Source: Comamonadaceae bacterium ALPHA2B
GTDB lineage: Bacteria > Pseudomonadota > Gammaproteobacteria > Burkholderiales > Burkholderiaceae_C
Direction of reading: 5' to 3'
NCBI GenBank assembly: GCA_005503065.1
Contig: SCOE01000003.1
Location: 124,001 to 188,000 of the forward strand
DNA: 64,000 nucleotides
The notes under the pieces were generated by a model. The model searched no databases. It worked only from the letters and a program-made list of their open reading frames with translations, and had not been told where the DNA came from. Shown in pieces: positions 22,245 to 31,290 of the stretch. Made by a program: the position numbers and the translations under genes. Each line of letters starts with the position of its first letter. The stretch's first letter is position 1.

Positions 22245-24644
22245 ATGGAGAAAAAAGACAGTCGCTCACTATGGAAGCGCGTAAAAGAAACGCTCAAAAC
22301 AATCAAACCCGTTGAACCCGGAAGCTACAAAGCTCGCTCGCTCAGTATCGAGGCTCAGCGAGATAACGCAATCAACTGGCTTTCCAAGCAACCCTACATA
22401 GAGCGCAAAAGTGAAGGCTTTGGCTCTGATATTCCTGACCACCTACTTGAAGACCAAGAGTTTGCCCGTGAGCTTCACGAGCGCTTTGGTGAGAAGGTGG
22501 CCGACCGGGTGATTCCCTTGGAAGTGCGCCGCTCCGCTGAGTACCAAGCCGCCACCACAGAAAACTACAACTTTCTCAATGCTGCCCTTAAGCATGACGA
22601 GGTAGCGCTTCAGTTGCCCACAAAAGACCACAGCGAAAACTTCAGCGACACCGACAAGCTCCACGCCATTGAAACTGTGCGCCGCATGGGTCCAGAGGAA
22701 GCATTGCAGTTCTTGACCAAAGAGCTAAATGAAGACCCTACGTTATTAAGGGATCAAGCAGAGTACATGCCTGGATACGCTCCTAAGCTCACCGAAGTGC
22801 AGCGCCGAGCTTTAAGCTGTATGAGCGACGAGGTGCTCACGGACAGAAACTTTCTTCTTGCCATTGATAAGGCAGGTGTCAATCTTCATGCGCTACCTCA
22901 ACACATACGCGACAACGACAAGCTCATGGCGGAATGCGTCGCAGAGTCCCCATTCTTCTTTGAAGTAGCAAGTAAAAACATTCGCTCTAACCAAGAGTGC
23001 CTTGAGGCGTCACTCAAGTCTATTGAAAACTTGGACTATGACAGTCACGAGAAAGTCTTTAGCGCGAGAAGCCAGGCAGCAACAAATTACTCCAAAGCCT
23101 CGATTGAATTGCGCAGCAAAGCAGAGAACTTCACGCTTGCTAACAGCTACAGCTTGAGCCAAGTTGCCGTTCGAGACGTCCCAGAGTCCATACGCAACGA
23201 CAAAACCGTTATCGAGGAGCAGCTACTAAACGACCCCAACGCTCTTCGGTTCGCAAGTCGCGAGCTGCGCAAAGACCGCCAATTTATCTTGAACATGACT
23301 GAGCGCTACAGAATTGACGTTCCAAGAGCAGACCTAATCAAAGACAGAGACATTGCCGCAAACCTTGCTCGTACCGATTCTGTCCAGCTTCACAACTTGC
23401 CAGACGACTTGAAGAACGACAGAGATTTTGTAGCTCAAGTGGTGAAGCTCAACCCCGAGCAGCTTGAGTACGCAAAGCCTGAATTTCAAGACGATTACGA
23501 GATAGCCTACAACGCCGTCTCACAGAAATCTGACAGATACGCCGCCTTACAACATTGCTCCAGCAGACTTCAGGCAGACCCTTCTATTGTCTACAAGGCA
23601 GTTGAGAGCAACGGCTACAACATAATTTATGCAAGCCACGACCTTCAAGATAATTTCGCCATGGGCATGCATGTGGTTCAAAACGAACCATGGGCCGTCA
23701 AACAATTACCTATAAATCTTCGCAATAACTTGGAGATTGCCAAAGAGGTGATAGCAAGAGTGCCTTCAGCTTCCACCGGGCTTGGCGAAGAAGTTAAGAA
23801 GAACCTGATTGCCAGCCTCTCTCCAGAAGATAAAGCGCAGTATGACTACTGGTTTACGGAAAACGAGCCAGAGGTAGTGGGCCGCTATATTTCCAAAGGG
23901 CTGGAGCCTTACCTCATTAAGTTAGAGAGAGAAGAGCTCGAAACGCACCTTGAAGAGTTTAGGGAACGAGAAGTGCAACGCATTAAATCAAGCACAGAAC
24001 TCACCAACGAGCGGGACATTAAGCTTTGGCTCGATAGCTACGGCGTAGAGAACTACACCATAAACAATGACTTGACGGTTGACGTTCATGGAGACGTAAA
24101 CCTGAGAAATAAAACGACAGGTGATGTAATCCCTACTGATTACAATTTTGCCGGTGAACTCAATCACACCGTAGTTGACGAGAAGTTATCCGCAATCCCT
24201 TTTCAATTCGGCATTGTTGAGGGGTCCTTCGATATCTCCGGAAACTCCTATGGGATAGATTTTGAATCTTCTGGGCTGACCAGCTTAAAGGGCGCTCCCC
24301 GTGAAGTCAAAGGCGACTTTGATTGCTCGGAGAATGTGAGATTGACCGACACTGACAATTTGCCAAAATTTATAGGTGGCGCGCTAAAATACGCCGGAAC
24401 TGCTATGCCCGAGGAGAAAATTCGCGCCTATTTGATAGTCAACGAGAAAGAAAAGTTAGGTAGGCAAGTGGCTATCGCTGAACAAGCCCCTACTCTCACC
24501 GCCGAGCAGTCAGTTAACAAATTGCTGAGCGACGTTCTCGCTTCGACTGACTTGGGTGTATCGAGTAAGCCCACTACTACTCCAGTAGCCCAAGCCATTG
24601 CCCCTACTCAAAGCGCTTCACCCAAACGCAAACACAAGATTTGA
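22245..24644 (+). CDS. DUF4116-repeat protein fused to an LRR-like domain, SPKRKHKI tail
   Basis: 799 residues. Residues about 100-560 are a chain of helical repeats of the DUF4116 type (consensus like LQxDxxIVYKAVxxNGYxxIYAS, with ELRKDRQFIL, DLKNDRDFVAQVVKLNPEQLEYA). From about 590 it repeats the element's LRR family: IKLWLDSYGVENYTINNDLTVDV, then IPFQFGIVEGSFDI, LTSLKGAPREVKGDFDC, and the linker LLSDVLASTDLG corresponding to KVLDTPPLG in the array genes. It ends in ASPKRKHKI, joining the FKI-type end to the SPKRK block of relaxase. DUF4116 has no defined function; I recall it from large repeat proteins, including some Legionella proteins. Encoded between relaxase and the coupling protein; a delivered effector role is inferred. 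Confidence 0.8.
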   Translation: MEKKDSRSLWKRVKETLKTIKPVEPGSYKARSLSIEAQRDNAINWLSKQPYIERKSEGFGSDIPDHLLEDQEFARELHERFGEKVADRVIPLEVRRSAEYQAATTENYNFLNAALKHDEVALQLPTKDHSENFSDTDKLHAIETVRRMGPEEALQFLTKELNEDPTLLRDQAEYMPGYAPKLTEVQRRALSCMSDEVLTDRNFLLAIDKAGVNLHALPQHIRDNDKLMAECVAESPFFFEVASKNIRSNQECLEASLKSIENLDYDSHEKVFSARSQAATNYSKASIELRSKAENFTLANSYSLSQVAVRDVPESIRNDKTVIEEQLLNDPNALRFASRELRKDRQFILNMTERYRIDVPRADLIKDRDIAANLARTDSVQLHNLPDDLKNDRDFVAQVVKLNPEQLEYAKPEFQDDYEIAYNAVSQKSDRYAALQHCSSRLQADPSIVYKAVESNGYNIIYASHDLQDNFAMGMHVVQNEPWAVKQLPINLRNNLEIAKEVIARVPSASTGLGEEVKKNLIASLSPEDKAQYDYWFTENEPEVVGRYISKGLEPYLIKLEREELETHLEEFREREVQRIKSSTELTNERDIKLWLDSYGVENYTINNDLTVDVHGDVNLRNKTTGDVIPTDYNFAGELNHTVVDEKLSAIPFQFGIVEGSFDISGNSYGIDFESSGLTSLKGAPREVKGDFDCSENVRLTDTDNLPKFIGGALKYAGTAMPEEKIRAYLIVNEKEKLGRQVAIAEQAPTLTAEQSVNKLLSDVLASTDLGVSSKPTTTPVAQAIAPTQSASPKRKHKI

Positions 24645-24652
24645 GGTAAGGC

Positions 24653-26755
24653 GTGAAAACTATCTATCGAACAAGGAAAGGGCTCGACAACATACCAAGG
24701 GACAAACAGGTGGTGTATATCGAGGACTGGTCAATCGTGGCGGCCATTGTGTTTGCTCTCTCGTTTGTGGCCTTCATGTGGGCAAGCCTCAAAGCCGGTG
24801 AGCTGGTGGGGTATGGGCAGCACACCTGGCCCCAGGCCTTGAAAGACACCCTGCTCTACCTGAACCTGGCCCTCTCTGGCCTGGCCGGCTGGAGCACTGC
24901 GCAGGCAGTGGTGAAGCCGCAGAAGCTCAAGCAGACACGAGGCGCCCAGCTCCATGAAGACGACCGCATTGGTGGCGACGGCTTCCAGGCTATGAAGATG
25001 CTCTTGGACGAAGAGCTGAAGTCCCAACCTGGCAAGGCCCCACCGCTGGCTCTGGCAGCACCACGAGGCGTCGAAATCCTGAGGACGGACTCGCGCTCGT
25101 TCGCCCTCTGTGCGCCACTTTCGGACGACCGCTCACGAACGCACATTCTGGTTGTGGGCGGCACCGGCACTGGTAAGAGCCTCACACTCAAACCCATACT
25201 CCACCAGGCCATTCGAGCCGGCCACAAGCTGGTCATTCTCGACAAGAAGGGTGAGTACACCGAAGAGATCGAGGAGCGCCGAGCGATTCTCATTGGCATA
25301 CATGAACGGCGACAGTGGCAATGGTGGATTTCGCGCGACATACGCACGATTCCAGACGCTCAGCAGTTCTTGGAGGGCGTCATTCCGGTAGACGCCTCAC
25401 AGCCATACTGGGGCACTTCGGCGCGCCTCATTGGCACTGCCCTCATGGCCCACTTGATACAAACAAAGCCTGGCGTGTGGACGCTCAAAGACTTCGAGGA
25501 GCTCTGCGCAGTCCCGCCAGAGGAAATAAGCCCGTACGTTCGAAAGGCCTACTCCGAAGCTGAAGCGATTCTTAAAGGCGAGGGTCAAGCGCTGACTTCT
25601 GTACTTGGGAATCTGGCCGCTTTCACAGCACCGCTTAAGACTTTCGGCAAGGAGTGGGACGGTAGCAGCTACCCGCTCTTCTCTTTCAGTGAATGGCTCG
25701 AAGACCCAAGCCCTGAGCGGAACTGCCTCATTTTCCAGTCTGGCAGTAAGTATGGAAGCCTCAACGACCCACTGATACGCGGTTGCCTCACCTTCATGGC
25801 AGGCTATGTCGATAGCCCCATGTTCCACCGAGACAGCACTGAGGCGCCCCGCTCTCTATGGTTCTTCTGCGACGAGTTCCAAAGCTTTGGCAAGCTCGAC
25901 ACCTTCACTAAGATTTTTCTGGAGCGCGGGCGCGACAAAGGCGCTCGCATGGTGATTGGCGTTCAGGACGTGTCTCAGCTCAACGAGCTCTATGGGCAAG
26001 ACTTCGTGAAGTTCCTCATGTCGAACGTGGGCACGTCGATCCTGGCCGGGGCGAACCAAGGCGAAACAGCAGAGACGTTTAGCAAGAATCTGGGCCAACT
26101 GTCGTTCAACAAGACGCACACCACGCACACCGAGAGTGGCAAAAGCGTCACCGAGCAAGAGCACCAAGAAGACGTACTCAACACGGCAGAAATCATTGGC
26201 AAGCTCGGCTTCAAGAATGGTCGCACCAGGGCGCTCTATCGCTTCACGCGAAGCCCAGACGCCTACATAGTCCACCAACCCCTTATTGCCTACCCGCGTA
26301 TCACCAAACCCACCGTGGAGGCTGACTGGGTGCTCGGCATACCGAAGACCCGCATAGCCGCACCTGGCGCTGCAGCAACCGCTGAGGCCCCCGACCGCAC
26401 TCCTTCGGTCAACACCACCTCAACGCGGGCTCAGGAACAGCAGCACCAGCAAATGCCAAGCGAAGAGCTCCCGGAAGAACTGGACGACTTGCCGCCAGGC
26501 TACGAGGACTTTCCTGAGTTCGAAGACGAGGAGGACGCAGAGCTCTACTACCACCAGGCGAGCGAAGCCGACGAAATGGCCGCACCTGTAGCAAGTATGG
26601 CGGGTGTATCTGGGGTTGAACATGCCATAGCGCTGATTGACCTCTTGGCAAGTGATAAGCCAAAACTTAAGTCGTCAAAGTCAATCGCTGATATGCGCTC
26701 TCAAATCAAACAAGAACTTCAAAGCTTGACTACAAAGAATAATATGATAAGGTAA
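24653..26755 (+). CDS. Type IV coupling protein (VirD4/TraD/TrwB family)
   Basis: 700 residues. Two N-terminal membrane helices (WSIVAAIVFALSFVAFMWASL and LLYLNLALSGLAGWSTAQAVV, about 25-85), Walker A VVGGTGTGKSLTLK (about 164-177), and a Walker-B-like WFFCDEFQSFGKLD (about 402-415). Next come the family motif VIGVQDVSQLNELYG and an acidic disordered C-terminus (about 590-640, PEELDDLPPGYEDFPEFEDEEDAE). The start is a GTG with GGTAAGG upstream, 8 bp after the preceding stop. It links the relaxosome to the secretion channel and selects substrates; an acidic tail would suit recognition of basic substrate tails (inference). Confidence 0.9.
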   Translation: MKTIYRTRKGLDNIPRDKQVVYIEDWSIVAAIVFALSFVAFMWASLKAGELVGYGQHTWPQALKDTLLYLNLALSGLAGWSTAQAVVKPQKLKQTRGAQLHEDDRIGGDGFQAMKMLLDEELKSQPGKAPPLALAAPRGVEILRTDSRSFALCAPLSDDRSRTHILVVGGTGTGKSLTLKPILHQAIRAGHKLVILDKKGEYTEEIEERRAILIGIHERRQWQWWISRDIRTIPDAQQFLEGVIPVDASQPYWGTSARLIGTALMAHLIQTKPGVWTLKDFEELCAVPPEEISPYVRKAYSEAEAILKGEGQALTSVLGNLAAFTAPLKTFGKEWDGSSYPLFSFSEWLEDPSPERNCLIFQSGSKYGSLNDPLIRGCLTFMAGYVDSPMFHRDSTEAPRSLWFFCDEFQSFGKLDTFTKIFLERGRDKGARMVIGVQDVSQLNELYGQDFVKFLMSNVGTSILAGANQGETAETFSKNLGQLSFNKTHTTHTESGKSVTEQEHQEDVLNTAEIIGKLGFKNGRTRALYRFTRSPDAYIVHQPLIAYPRITKPTVEADWVLGIPKTRIAAPGAAATAEAPDRTPSVNTTSTRAQEQQHQQMPSEELPEELDDLPPGYEDFPEFEDEEDAELYYHQASEADEMAAPVASMAGVSGVEHAIALIDLLASDKPKLKSSKSIADMRSQIKQELQSLTTKNNMIR

Positions 26756-26779
26756 GTGAACAACTAAAAAGGAGGAGAT

Positions 26780-27880
26780 ATGAAATCAATCAACGAATAC
26801 AGAGACACCACCAACGAAGACGAGCTGGCAAAGCTTGAGCGCGAGCTCCAAAACAAAGTTCTTGGCCTTCAAACTGAAAAACTCGGCAGCAAGATTGAAG
26901 AGCGCAGATTGAAGAGTGAATCAGTCGAAAACAACCGGGAAGCTGAAGAGTACACCCGCCAAGTCTTGGAACTCGTAGAGGAGTTCCAAAAGCCCAAAGC
27001 CACAGAGGTGGAGGACAAAGCCGCTAACCCGCACGACTACACCCCTGAAGAGCTCCAGCGTCTGGCCGCTGAGTCCTCCCAGGCATTCGCCCCCAAGGCC
27101 TCGCCTACCTTCGCCCAGGTGAAGGAGCCGCACAGCGAAGAGCTCGACCACACCGTAGCACTCGACCCTCGCAGGGTGGGCGCCGAGGCCCTCATGAAAG
27201 ACATTTCCAAGAGCGAGCTGAGCAGCACACAGGGCATTCGCGACTTCTACCACCAGGTCTACAGCAAGCACGGCGAGACACGCCTTCGAGAGAAGGAGGC
27301 CTACCTAAACCTCACCCACACGGGGAGCGTGGCCGCAGCACGCGAGAAGCTCGACCAGTTTGCGAGCCTCAACGGCTTCAACACCGCCAGCTTGGACACG
27401 CTCAATGACGGCCTTGTATCGGCCATGCATGACCTGCACAAAGAAGAGCTCCAGAACACCCCCAAAGGCGCAGCACGCGAAACACTGGAGCGCCGGCACG
27501 ACGTGGAGAAGGCCCTCTTCCACTACCGCGAGCACACCGATAAGCACGGCCAGGACAACCACCCTACTGCGCAGCAGGAACACAAGAACGCTTACCGCGA
27601 CCTGCAGAAGGCCCACATTGCCTACGCCGAGAACCGCTGGGGCAGACAACTGGCGCACAAGGACGTGCCAAGCGTCAACGACGAGGTAGACAAATTCGAT
27701 ATGAAAGCGGCACCCACCCTCCCCGAGTTCAAAGGCTCAGGCAAGAGCTCTATTGGCGATAGCGATATCGCAGACCCAATGGGTGAAGTGAAGATTGAAA
27801 TGGAGCGCACTGGCAAGCGCATACCTATCGCTTTAAATCCAGCTTACATAGATCGAAAAGTGTTCATACCAAACTTTTAA
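26780..27880 (+). CDS. Unknown charged helical protein, 366 residues
   Basis: Long charged helices suggest a coiled coil at about 12-75 (ELAKLERELQNKVLGLQTEKLGSK and onward). A Pro/Ala linker and a helical domain of about 200 residues rich in His/Lys/Glu follow. It ends in VFIPNF, similar to SIPNF at the end of the protein at 2523-2918, and lacks the FKI tail. AAAGGAGGAG precedes ATG; a strong terminator follows. Function unknown; its place after the coupling protein suggests a transfer-linked role. Confidence 0.68.
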   Translation: MKSINEYRDTTNEDELAKLERELQNKVLGLQTEKLGSKIEERRLKSESVENNREAEEYTRQVLELVEEFQKPKATEVEDKAANPHDYTPEELQRLAAESSQAFAPKASPTFAQVKEPHSEELDHTVALDPRRVGAEALMKDISKSELSSTQGIRDFYHQVYSKHGETRLREKEAYLNLTHTGSVAAAREKLDQFASLNGFNTASLDTLNDGLVSAMHDLHKEELQNTPKGAARETLERRHDVEKALFHYREHTDKHGQDNHPTAQQEHKNAYRDLQKAHIAYAENRWGRQLAHKDVPSVNDEVDKFDMKAAPTLPEFKGSGKSSIGDSDIADPMGEVKIEMERTGKRIPIALNPAYIDRKVFIPNF

Positions 27881-27906
27881 AAAATACGCCTTCGGGCGTA
27901 TTTTTA
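27881..27906 (+). terminator. Terminator of the coupling-protein operon
   Basis: AAATACGCC, loop TTCG, GGCGTATTTTT: 9-bp stem with T run directly after the stop codon. Confidence 0.88.
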
Positions 27907-27912
27907 TTGCGC

Positions 27913-27940
27913 TTGCTTTTTGACGATTTTCTGCTACTTT
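27913..27940 (+). promoter_or_regulatory. Promoter of the ardC operon
   Basis: TTGCTT (27913-27918), 16 bp, TACTTT (27935-27940) with TGC; then GAAATAACAACA. The -35 box is weaker than in the other family members. Confidence 0.62.
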
Positions 27941-27970
27941 GAAATAACAACATTATTTCAAGGAGGCAGC

Positions 27971-28999
27971 ATGCCACATAACAATCAAAAAATTGCCGAA
28001 TCATTTTTAGGTGATAAAGACGGCGTTAAGGTCGCTTTTCACCAAGAGTCCGATTCATACTACATTCAAATTGAAGACTACGCGCTTCGCAATCACACAA
28101 GATTTTCCAGAGACTTTAGGTCTTACTTTACTCAAGCCCCACAGTGGGATAGCAAAACCAAGTCATATGTGGTTCAGGGTGCCAAAGAGGAGGCAATTTT
28201 TCAGGCCGTTGGCTATGCGAGAAGCGCGAGTGCGGAACTTCAGCACTTCAAGTCAACTGCCCTTGAAGATATCAAGCGCGATTTGTGGCAAGACATAGAC
28301 GACCACGAAAGAGCCGAATTCAACCAGCGGCTACAGGACGCCATGGCGTACCGGACCGACCACCCAGACGAGATAGCGAAGCTTCCGCCGCTACCTGAGC
28401 GCTACCCCCACCCAGTGCTCAAAGAAACATACGCGAACACCAGGGACGGCGCGTACAGCAATGGGCCAATCGTTGCTATCACAGATTACTTCGTCGTTCA
28501 GTACACCAGTCGCGGCAAGCTGAATGAAGACCGGGTGTCCAAAAATCCAGAGCACTGGATAACACTTCACTCCACGGACAAGTTTCTACATTCACCGCAG
28601 GACTGGCAGAACCCACGCCAAGCAATAGAGCGGGCTATGGGCGTTTGGGAGAACCAAGAGGGCCAGCCTCGACTACAGCGCCCTTGGAAGAGCATTGAGT
28701 ACAACTCTTCCATGAAGGCCAATGTCTTCGAGTATCAGCGCGACCTCCACTCACCAAAGGCCCGCAAGCTCCTGGCTGAGCAACTGGCTCAATTAAGCCA
28801 GCAAGTAGAGCAGCGCACACAAACCTCAACACCCACTCAAACTCCAGAAGCTCAACCACTGGTTGCCGCAAAAGCCGCGAAGGTGCGCCTCAAAGAAGTC
28901 CACGCCGAACTCAAAGAGGAAGTGAAAAAGCAGGCCAAAGCAAAACCTTCGCGCTCACGCTCCAAGAAGCAAACCCAAAGCCTTGGCATGACTATGTGA
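27971..28999 (+). CDS. Unknown protein, 342 residues, SLGMTM tail (possible KfrB-like segment)
   Basis: Start at ATG 27971 after AAGGAGG; a longer frame from 27920 would run through the promoter. The first 80 residues (VKVAFHQESDSYYIQIEDYAL...SKTKSYVVQG) look like the small beta domain found next to antirestriction and primase-type plasmid proteins. The segment GPIVAITDYFVVQYTSRGKL (about 165-185) resembles KfrB-type domains, a weak match. The C-terminus is a helical, lysine-rich tail ending in KKQTQSLGMTM, close to the ends of ArdC (SMGMRM) and relaxase (TLAMV). Followed 7 bp later by ArdC. Confidence 0.65.
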   Translation: MPHNNQKIAESFLGDKDGVKVAFHQESDSYYIQIEDYALRNHTRFSRDFRSYFTQAPQWDSKTKSYVVQGAKEEAIFQAVGYARSASAELQHFKSTALEDIKRDLWQDIDDHERAEFNQRLQDAMAYRTDHPDEIAKLPPLPERYPHPVLKETYANTRDGAYSNGPIVAITDYFVVQYTSRGKLNEDRVSKNPEHWITLHSTDKFLHSPQDWQNPRQAIERAMGVWENQEGQPRLQRPWKSIEYNSSMKANVFEYQRDLHSPKARKLLAEQLAQLSQQVEQRTQTSTPTQTPEAQPLVAAKAAKVRLKEVHAELKEEVKKQAKAKPSRSRSKKQTQSLGMTM

Positions 29000-29006
29000 G
29001 GCAGCT

Positions 29007-30179
29007 ATGGCAACAAAGAAAGAATTCGACAAACGAGACTATCACCAAGAGCTCACTGACAAATTGGTTGCCAAGATGGAGAGCGCCCAAAATTTGAAGT
29101 GGGAAAAACCATGGTTCACACTGCCACCAATGGCCCCTTACAACGTGGAAACCGGCACGCGCTACTCAGGCTGCAATCTTATGTCCACCGCTTTGTCAGG
29201 ACACAACGACCCACGCTGGCTCACATTCAACGGCATGAGAAGCTATGGCAAGAAAAACAACCTTGATTTGAAAGTGAGAAAAGGCGAGAAAGGAACACCC
29301 ATTTTCAAAGCATTTGTCAAGGAGATAACAGAGGACAAGAATGGTGTTGAGCTCGACAAACCACGCAAGATAGTTTTCATGGCCTACGCGGGAACCGTAT
29401 TCAACGCTGAGCAAATCGACGGCATGCCACCCCTTGAGCAGCAAAAACGCCGAGACTTCAATCCAGTGTTCGCGGGCGAACAACTGAAAGATTCACTGGT
29501 TGAAAGAACGAAACTCGAACTGGTCGAAAGTCCAAGGGGCGCATGGTATCGACCAACAACTCACACAGTAGGCATGCCCAAAGCTGAACACTTCAAGTCC
29601 GAGGCGCTCTACTACGACACTCTACTTCACGAGTTCGGCCACTCCACTGGGCCTGCACTTAACCGAAAAATGGAAGGGCTACACGGCTCCGAAAGCTACG
29701 CCTATGAAGAGCTCATTGCTGAACTCTCGTCTTGCTTTATGGCTGCTGAACTGGGCGTACACCATGACCAGTACGCACACGACCAAAATGCCGCATACCT
29801 GAATTCTTGGCTCAAAGCGCTGAAAGACGACAAGAACCTGATTTTCAAAGCTTCAAACGCTGCCTCCAGAGCCTCTAACTATCAAATGGAGCACCTACGC
29901 GAGTATCTCTATGAGCTCAACATGAAGCACACAGCAACACCGCAGCAAAACGAGCTACTTGAAAGCATTGGCGTTCCGGAGCGGGTCTTGAAGCAGCTAC
30001 ACACAGAGAAAGCCGAGGAGCAGCTCGAATCACGCCAGGAAGAGCGAGCTCAGGCGATTGAGGTGAGCCCTACCCCGAGCATGGACGCCCGGCAGTTCTT
30101 GGAAACCCTTAAGACCGAGCAAGGCATGGCGCCTCAGGTGATTGCCCGTCCCCGACCCTCTATGGGCATGCGTATGTAG
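29007..30179 (+). CDS. ardC: ArdC-like antirestriction protein (ssDNA-binding domain plus zincin)
   Basis: 390 residues. The N-terminal ArdC/DUF1738 ssDNA-binding domain (KWEKPWF..., YSGCNLMST, MRSYGKKNNLDLKVRKGEKG) occupies about 1-130. A zincin domain follows with HEFGH (about 208-212) and the downstream YEELIAELSSCF helix carrying a third ligand Glu. ArdC of other conjugative plasmids binds ssDNA, protects incoming DNA against restriction in the recipient and has been reported to travel with transfer. The Glu/Gln-rich tail ends in RPRPSMGMRM, matching the neighbour's SLGMTM. Second gene of a two-gene operon. Confidence 0.85.
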   Translation: MATKKEFDKRDYHQELTDKLVAKMESAQNLKWEKPWFTLPPMAPYNVETGTRYSGCNLMSTALSGHNDPRWLTFNGMRSYGKKNNLDLKVRKGEKGTPIFKAFVKEITEDKNGVELDKPRKIVFMAYAGTVFNAEQIDGMPPLEQQKRRDFNPVFAGEQLKDSLVERTKLELVESPRGAWYRPTTHTVGMPKAEHFKSEALYYDTLLHEFGHSTGPALNRKMEGLHGSESYAYEELIAELSSCFMAAELGVHHDQYAHDQNAAYLNSWLKALKDDKNLIFKASNAASRASNYQMEHLREYLYELNMKHTATPQQNELLESIGVPERVLKQLHTEKAEEQLESRQEERAQAIEVSPTPSMDARQFLETLKTEQGMAPQVIARPRPSMGMRM

Positions 30180-30180
30180 C

Positions 30181-30200
30181 GTGTTGCACCAGGGCAACAC
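30181..30200 (+). other. Hairpin after ardC
   Basis: GTGTTGC (30181-30187) pairs with GCAACAC (30194-30200), and GTGTTGCC follows once more at about 30211. There is no T run, so it is either a weak terminator or an operator for the gene at 30269. Confidence 0.4.
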
Positions 30201-30268
30201 ACTATTGAGGTGTTGCCAAAGGTATCACAGTCTGTAAGCATTGGCAGGCCACATACTCTGGAGGACAC

Positions 30269-31267
30269 ATGGCAGAAGATTTTGAACAAGTCGCAAAGCG
30301 TCGGATTGAGGCCATCTTTCAAAGAGCAGAACTCTTTTCCAACCTCAATTTGTCTTCTGTTCCCGATATGGTGAACACAGCTTCAGAGATCGGAATTCCA
30401 AAGAGCGAGTTTCGCCCAAACAACAATTCCACAGCCCCCTTCAATTTTCTTGTTCAGATTGGCGCACTTCACAAGGAAGTCAAAGAATTTGACGAATACT
30501 TTGAAGACTACGACGCAAACGATGAAATGCTAAGAGTTTGCAAGAACCATATTTTTTGGCTGGCTGCATCACTTTTTAAACTCAATCTTCACTTGGCCGC
30601 TGACCCCCTAGGGCTATACGATAGCAAAGACCAATCAGCAATTCATAATATCAACGGCATAATCCTTGAAAAAATGGGAGGCACTACAGCTATTTGCGTG
30701 CCTTTGATTGAAGCCTTCAAACTTCTTCGAGAGTTTTCATATTTGCACTACAAAGCGCATTTAGAAGGCTCTGACGATCCACAAATAACTATTCATGCTG
30801 TCGCTTCAATACTGGAAAAGTTCGATAATCTGAGTCCTGCAGGTCGTTTCATTGGCCTGGCAGCAATAATGGCCTATGGCTACACAGTTAGTTTGTTCGC
30901 TGTCGGAACGCGAAAAGACCTTGCCGAGAACGTCAAGGTGAATTTCTCAGTTGAGCGTGGTAAATCGGGTTATCAGCGGGGTGTCGTCATTAACGCTTTT
31001 CATACTCGATTTGCAAAGTACGCCGCTTCGTATGCACACTGGTACGAGCTCGATGATCGAGGCAATCTTAAAGAAGTCCAGGACATAGGCGACTTTAGCC
31101 CTCAAAAGCAGATTGTCTTGCAAATAGACAATCAGTTTGTCTACGTTGCTTTGCCCGAATCAGCAGCATTGGCATATACGCTTGGCAATCATTTTGAATT
31201 TGCTCAACTAATCTCACAAAACAAGCTTGACAAGAAAATCCAAATTGTTATTTTTCCGATTTTTTAA
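30269..31267 (+). CDS. Unknown cargo protein, 332 residues
   Basis: Soluble, with no signal peptide and no known motif. Helical N-terminal half (FEQVAKRRIEAIFQRAELF..., HKEVKEFDEYFEDYD) and hydrophobic segments in the middle (IGLAAIMAYGYTVSLFAVG, about 195-215) that may be a core helix or membrane-associated. It ends in IVIFPIF. It lies alone between ardC and the integrase, the usual slot for accessory cargo. TGGAGGAC lies before ATG. A defence or fitness function is possible but nothing in the sequence shows it. Confidence 0.65.
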   Translation: MAEDFEQVAKRRIEAIFQRAELFSNLNLSSVPDMVNTASEIGIPKSEFRPNNNSTAPFNFLVQIGALHKEVKEFDEYFEDYDANDEMLRVCKNHIFWLAASLFKLNLHLAADPLGLYDSKDQSAIHNINGIILEKMGGTTAICVPLIEAFKLLREFSYLHYKAHLEGSDDPQITIHAVASILEKFDNLSPAGRFIGLAAIMAYGYTVSLFAVGTRKDLAENVKVNFSVERGKSGYQRGVVINAFHTRFAKYAASYAHWYELDDRGNLKEVQDIGDFSPQKQIVLQIDNQFVYVALPESAALAYTLGNHFEFAQLISQNKLDKKIQIVIFPIF

Positions 31268-31273
31268 ATAGTG

Positions 31274-31290
31274 ATGGGGCCATGCCCCAT
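31274..31290. other. Palindrome between convergent genes
   Basis: ATGGGGC (31274-31280), CAT, GCCCCAT (31284-31290). It lies between the stops of the cargo gene and the integrase. The T run is poor in both directions; probably a weak shared transcription stop. Confidence 0.4.
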
